34,700 nt of DNA from a virus. Numbering within the stretch: the first letter of the stretch is position 1; each line of letters opens with the position of its first letter. Shown piece by piece: positions 31,752 to 34,700 of the stretch. The stretch is from the IMG/VR virus record IMGVR_UViG_3300009149_000140, positions 1-34,700 of that record, one strand, 5' to 3'. The notes beneath the pieces are model-generated. The model ran no database searches. It was not told where the DNA came from and saw only the letters and a list, made by a program, of their open reading frames with translations. The translations under genes and the position numbers were made by a program.

Positions 31752-33016
31752 CCAAACTGAATAACGATATGGCTGCCGAAATCAAAGATCATATAGCTCG
31801 AAAGCAGCTAACGCAAAAGGAAATTGGTGCGAAGTTTGGCGTCAGCCGCTCTGTAATTTCTGACATTGCGTGTGGGCGTGTCCACAAGGATGTGAAACCC
31901 GCGATGGAAGCCAGCGAAGAGGAAGCCGAAATCTTCAAGCTTCAGTCGGAGGTTGCTCACTTACGTGAGGAACGCAACCTTGCTAACCGACGTTTGAAGC
32001 AAGCCGCCAAGACGCAAGGCTTGTTCCAGGCAATCGCCGAAGAGATGGAAGCTAAGGTCACGCCTATGTCAGCGTTACCTAAAGCCCGGCCAGTATTCGA
32101 GCCAACACACGACACCAAGAGCGAACATCTGGTGATGCATTTGTCGGATGGTCACTTCGATCAGGTAGTGACAAAAGATGACACGGGTGGGTTGGAGACG
32201 TATGATTTTCCAATCGCTATGGCACGTGCCGAGCGACTGGTAGATGCCACTCTTAAATGGACGCAGGAAACTCTTGCTCCTCAGTTCAAGTTCCCTTCGT
32301 TGACCATCCTGTCCTACGGCGACCACACGAGTGGTGAGATCCATGGCGCGGCTCAACGGTCGTATTTCCGCAACATGTTCAAGAACTGTCATGCCATCGG
32401 CCAGCTTCAAGCCCTGATGATCCGTGACTTGGCTCCTCATTTCGAGCAAGTCAACGTGGTGTGTGTCCCTGGTAATCATGGGCGTCGAAGCCAGAAGAAA
32501 GATTACAATGGACCTCACGACAACTGGGATTATCTGGTGGCCTTGACCGCCAAGCTATATTGTAAGGATTTGGCCAACACCAATTTCTGCATTCCAAATT
32601 CTTTCAGTTGCAACGTTGATATTGACGGTGTTGGCTTTCAGATTTTCCACGGTGACGATGTAAAGTCACAACTTGGCATCCCCTGGTACGGACTGGAAAA
32701 GAGGCGGCATCGAATGATGGCGTTGGAGAATGTTCGACAAGGCATCCCAGTACGCTACTACTGTTGTGGTCACTTCCATCGTCCCGGTAGCACCACCGAG
32801 GTCAATGGTGAGATGCTCATCAATGGTGCGTGGCCCGCGAGCGATGCATACAGTTACAACGCCTTTGGTGGCTTTACTGAACCCTCCCAGTTGATCCATG
32901 GGGTCAATAAAAAATACGGAATAACTTGGAGACTTCCGGTCAAAATCCGCTGCGACTATGAAGGTCGTGGACCACGACGGTATAAACTTGCAGACATGGA
33001 TGATGTATCTATTTAA
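31748..33016 (+). CDS. HTH-coiled-coil-metallophosphoesterase fusion
   Basis: A 422-residue protein. Residues about 6-45 form a helix-turn-helix (LTQKEIGAKFGVSRSVISDI), and about 57-90 a coiled coil (EEEAEIFKLQSEVAHLREER). Residues about 125-350 are a calcineurin-like phosphoesterase with all metal motifs: DGH (D134, H136), GDH (D192), GNH (N243, H244), H301 in FHGDD, and GHFH (H342, H344). DNA-binding and phosphoesterase parts are thus joined in one chain. It could cleave nucleotides or nucleic acid at a specific site, or remove phosphate during the modification pathway. It is coupled by ATGA to the glycosyltransferase gene. Confidence 0.85.
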   Translation: MTKLNNDMAAEIKDHIARKQLTQKEIGAKFGVSRSVISDIACGRVHKDVKPAMEASEEEAEIFKLQSEVAHLREERNLANRRLKQAAKTQGLFQAIAEEMEAKVTPMSALPKARPVFEPTHDTKSEHLVMHLSDGHFDQVVTKDDTGGLETYDFPIAMARAERLVDATLKWTQETLAPQFKFPSLTILSYGDHTSGEIHGAAQRSYFRNMFKNCHAIGQLQALMIRDLAPHFEQVNVVCVPGNHGRRSQKKDYNGPHDNWDYLVALTAKLYCKDLANTNFCIPNSFSCNVDIDGVGFQIFHGDDVKSQLGIPWYGLEKRRHRMMALENVRQGIPVRYYCCGHFHRPGSTTEVNGEMLINGAWPASDAYSYNAFGGFTEPSQLIHGVNKKYGITWRLPVKIRCDYEGRGPRRYKLADMDDVSI

Positions 33017-33040
33017 TTTAACCCTTTGGAGATTTGAATT

Positions 33041-33766
33041 ATGGCTGGAGCCATCGCAACCCTTATCACTTCCTCGGTCGCTGTCCCGAAAACAGCCACC
33101 GGACTCCGAGCACAGAACCGACACGCCTACGCTGAACTGGAGCAGCTACAGGCAGTAGGAGATCCCGCTTTGGCGTCTCCTTACTTGAAGGCTAGTGCTG
33201 TTTCCACCGTCGCCGACAACGGCGGTGGATCTGGAAACCTTACGATCACTATTAACTTCCCTAAACAGGGTGTCGCAGTGACCACCGGCAACATCGCCTA
33301 TGATGCTGCTGCCGCTGCCATCCAGACAGCAATCGACAATGCTTTGGCCACCAAGGTTATCTTGGCCACTTACGTCGCTGGCGATGTTGATGCCGGAGCA
33401 TGTGTGGACTTCTCGTCTGCTACCTGTGCAATCACTGCAAACGGCACAACCGTTAATGGTGCCTACATGGTTGTCACGACTGCCAACGCAGGCGACTTGA
33501 GCGTCAACGCTCCCGCCGTGACTGAGACCACTGTTGGTACTCAGAACCGTCCTGCTCAAGCCCTTTTGGATGTCTACGGGGTTTTCTCTCCTGCTTCCAC
33601 TGTCACTCCTCAGAGTGGTGCCACTCCTGCGGACGCCGACTATGCTGACGGAGCTAATCCTATGTCTCTCAGCCCTGGTCTGATCGACCTGTTGGTGTCA
33701 GAGGTGCAGGCCAACGAAGATGTGGCAATCGGAAAATATCTCCGATCGAAGATCGGCTGCGTCTGA
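33041..33766 (+). CDS. Virion-type beta protein, probably abundant
   Basis: A 241-residue Ala/Thr/Val-rich protein behind GGAG (33028-33031). The middle section (GSGNLTITINFPKQGVAVTT, GNIAYDAAAAAIQTAIDNAL, ANGTTVNGAYMVVTTANAGD) matches a beta domain seen in phage head-fibre and decoration proteins, where 'tl.....Ai.aaL' is followed by strand pairs. Strong codon bias and a following terminator suggest high expression. It lies outside the late structural block, next to a phosphoesterase. Either it is a virion protein expressed separately or an intracellular abundant protein; both remain open. Confidence 0.55.
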   Translation: MAGAIATLITSSVAVPKTATGLRAQNRHAYAELEQLQAVGDPALASPYLKASAVSTVADNGGGSGNLTITINFPKQGVAVTTGNIAYDAAAAAIQTAIDNALATKVILATYVAGDVDAGACVDFSSATCAITANGTTVNGAYMVVTTANAGDLSVNAPAVTETTVGTQNRPAQALLDVYGVFSPASTVTPQSGATPADADYADGANPMSLSPGLIDLLVSEVQANEDVAIGKYLRSKIGCV

Positions 33767-33776
33767 TGAACTACTT

Positions 33777-33818
33777 GGTGACAACTCCAGCGATGGGGTT
33801 GCCACCTTTTTATATTTT
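33777..33818 (+). terminator. Rho-independent terminator before the early promoter
   Basis: A 12-bp stem with one mismatch (33777-33788 with 33795-33806, loop AGCGAT) is followed by TTTTTATATTTT. It ends the modification-block transcript just before the strong promoter at 33822. Confidence 0.82.
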
Positions 33819-33821
33819 CAC

Positions 33822-33850
33822 TTGACAATATTCAGATGGCATGGTATACT
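33822..33850 (+). promoter_or_regulatory. Strong sigma70-type promoter A, likely leaderless
   Basis: TTGACA (33822-33827), a spacer of exactly 17, then TATACT (33845-33850) with extended TGG directly before it. The predicted start point, 6-7 bases after the -10, falls on the ATG at 33857. An in-frame ATG at 33836 lies in the promoter spacer and is rejected as a start. Confidence 0.88.
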
Positions 33851-33856
33851 TTAGAT

Positions 33857-34324
33857 ATGAGAGCTTTGTACTTTATCCCTCTTCTGCTTTTGGTAATACT
33901 TGCATTAAAAGAGGAGTCTGAACCACACAAGATTAGGAGAGCGTTTATTGAGGCCGTTCAAGACGCAGACGCTCATGTGTGCGAGTCGAATCCTAACCTG
34001 ATCCTGAAGATAGAAGCGCAGAAGCAAGCAGAATTACAGGCCAAGCTTGACGTGCAAGGTCATCAAAGATGGTCCAAACGATACAAGTATCTTCAACATA
34101 AACTAGGTAACGAATTCACATTCAGCGAGATATGTGCGGAGACATGGAAGAGGCAAGCAGACTGCACCCCATTGGAGATCGCCACTGAGTTCTTTCATTG
34201 TTGGAAGCAATCACCCGGACACTGGAAGACAGCCAAAGCTGCACACCACTATTATGGCTGTGGGATGGCACAAGGAAAGAGCGGAGTTTGGTACGGTTGT
34301 ATAATCGTGGCAGATAAGAAATAA
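33857..34324 (+). CDS. Membrane-anchored or secreted CAP-domain protein
   Basis: A 155-residue protein with an N-terminal hydrophobic segment (MRALYFIPLLLLVILALKEE), a signal peptide or anchor. The rest shows CAP/SCP (PR-1-like) features: GHQRW with its His, a FTFSEICAETW block in the place of the family's acidic motif, CWKQSPGHW (the CAP 'W..SPGH' motif) and YYGCGMAQGKSGVWYGCIIV (the 'G.G.A.....WY.C.' motif). CAP domains in bacteria are usually extracellular and of unclear function. The gene is the first of an early-type operon, has no Shine-Dalgarno sequence, and begins at the predicted transcription start. It may act on the host envelope, for example in exclusion (inference). Confidence 0.75.
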   Translation: MRALYFIPLLLLVILALKEESEPHKIRRAFIEAVQDADAHVCESNPNLILKIEAQKQAELQAKLDVQGHQRWSKRYKYLQHKLGNEFTFSEICAETWKRQADCTPLEIATEFFHCWKQSPGHWKTAKAAHHYYGCGMAQGKSGVWYGCIIVADKK

Positions 34325-34328
34325 TAAT

Positions 34329-34357
34329 TTGACAACCTTCCTTTTATGTGGTATACT
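34329..34357 (+). promoter_or_regulatory. Strong sigma70-type promoter B, likely leaderless
   Basis: TTGACA (34329-34334), spacer 17, TATACT (34352-34357) with TGG before it. It is a near copy of promoter A. The predicted start lies at the ATG at 34363, 5 bases after the -10. Confidence 0.88.
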
Positions 34358-34362
34358 TTAAT

Positions 34363-34698
34363 ATGAACAACGTACACACAACACTTGACGGAATCCAAAA
34401 GAAGCTTCAGCAGCAATCGTTCGACGTCTCGGTGCTGGCCCTATGGTCACACGCCAAGGCAACAACAGGACTCACGGAAGACGACATTCGAGCGTTCACC
34501 TTCCGCCCTGAGTTTCTTACTCCTGAAGAGGCCAAGAAGAACAAGGACGCCAAGTTCGCGACGAAGCCACCCGTTTACTGCGACAAGAATTGGCACAATG
34601 CTCTTCGACTTCATGACGAGAGTTTGGTTCCCATGCCCGGTATCACACGTCCTACCCCACCGGCTTGGATTGGTACATCGGTAGGAGGGAGAATATAA
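34363..34698 (+). CDS. Hypothetical early-type protein (111 aa)
   Basis: A 111-residue protein starting at ATG 34363, the predicted start point of promoter B; a GTG at 34348 lies within the promoter. The sequence has a helical N-terminal half (LDGIQKKLQQQSFDVSVLAL, TEDDIRAFTFRPEFLTPEEA) and a His/Pro-rich end (KNWHNALRLHDESLVPMPGI). I do not recognise a family. Its TAA overlaps the next ATG (TAATG), so it leads an operon continuing past the window. Unlike the CAP gene it has no hydrophobic segment, so it probably acts in the cytoplasm. Confidence 0.65.
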   Translation: MNNVHTTLDGIQKKLQQQSFDVSVLALWSHAKATTGLTEDDIRAFTFRPEFLTPEEAKKNKDAKFATKPPVYCDKNWHNALRLHDESLVPMPGITRPTPPAWIGTSVGGRI

Positions 34699-34700
34699 TG
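34683..34700 (+). promoter_or_regulatory. Ribosome site and start codon of a gene cut by the window end
   Basis: AGGAGGG at 34683-34689 precedes ATG 34698-34700 (TAATG overlap with the stop of the 111-residue protein). Only the start codon is inside the window, so the product is unknown. Confidence 0.6.

Noticed and set aside
33836-33856. An ATG start for the CAP-domain protein within promoter A
   Set aside because: It falls between the -35 and -10 boxes, upstream of the predicted transcription start.
1-34700. Prophage signs: integrase, attachment site, lysogeny repressor
   Set aside because: None was seen. The ParB-like protein and HTH-phosphoesterase are not typical repressors. Genes outside the window could still change this.
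1-34700. tRNA genes
   Set aside because: No cloverleaf with a T-loop GTTCGAAT-type core was noticed by eye. A tRNAscan-SE run would be decisive.

Overview
The window is 34.7 kb of a tailed double-stranded DNA bacteriophage with a long, non-contractile (siphovirus-type) tail. The support is an HK97-fold capsid protein at the left edge, a tail-tube protein, a tail-assembly chaperone with an apparent -1 frameshift extension, a 1160-residue TP901-type tape measure and a large tail-hub protein. No sheath gene, integrase, lysogeny repressor, tRNA or CRISPR array is visible. Portal and terminase genes are absent and presumably lie outside the window. The host cannot be named from sequence alone. Shine-Dalgarno sites and two sigma70-type promoters (TTGACA-N17-TATACT) indicate a bacterium.

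Layout. (1) 1-19.65 kb, plus strand: head, neck and tail genes, tightly packed with many ATGA or TAATG stop/start overlaps, broken by terminators after the capsid and tail-tube genes and by a strong hairpin near 11.58 kb. Several virion proteins carry adhesin-like or lectin-like parts. One is a head-closure domain fused to a BspA-type leucine-rich repeat domain. Two are tandem paralogous lectin-like fibre proteins. Three proteins share a short Ser/Leu/Thr-rich beta repeat. An SPFH/Band-7 protein and a Cys-rich protein close the block. (2) 19.65-23.53 kb, minus strand: primase-helicase, a dATP/dGTP diphosphohydrolase-family protein and a DEDDh exonuclease. (3) 23.53-23.72 kb: a divergent control region built as a 159-bp nested inverted repeat. 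(4) 23.72-28.5 kb, plus strand: a ParB-like DNA-binding protein, an abundant-looking replication-module protein, small proteins and an SNF2-type helicase, followed by the fragment of a NUMOD4 homing-endonuclease motif. (5) 28.57-33.77 kb: a modification block with a sugar C-methyltransferase-like enzyme, a basic 33-residue peptide, a GT41 (OGT/HMW1C)-like glycosyltransferase and an HTH-metallophosphoesterase, then a small structural-looking protein and a terminator. (6) 33.8-34.7 kb: two genes each driven by its own near-identical strong promoter whose predicted start point coincides with the ATG, suggesting leaderless early transcripts. The first encodes a membrane-anchored or secreted CAP-domain protein.

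Working model (inference): the right-hand genes are expressed early, the divergent 23.6 kb region switches on replication in both directions, and the long left block is late. The glycosyltransferase/methyltransferase pair may modify a phage or host protein, glycan or DNA base. The Thr/Ser-rich virion repeats are possible substrates. There is no stretch above 300 bases without a gene; the longest is the 189-base divergent region.
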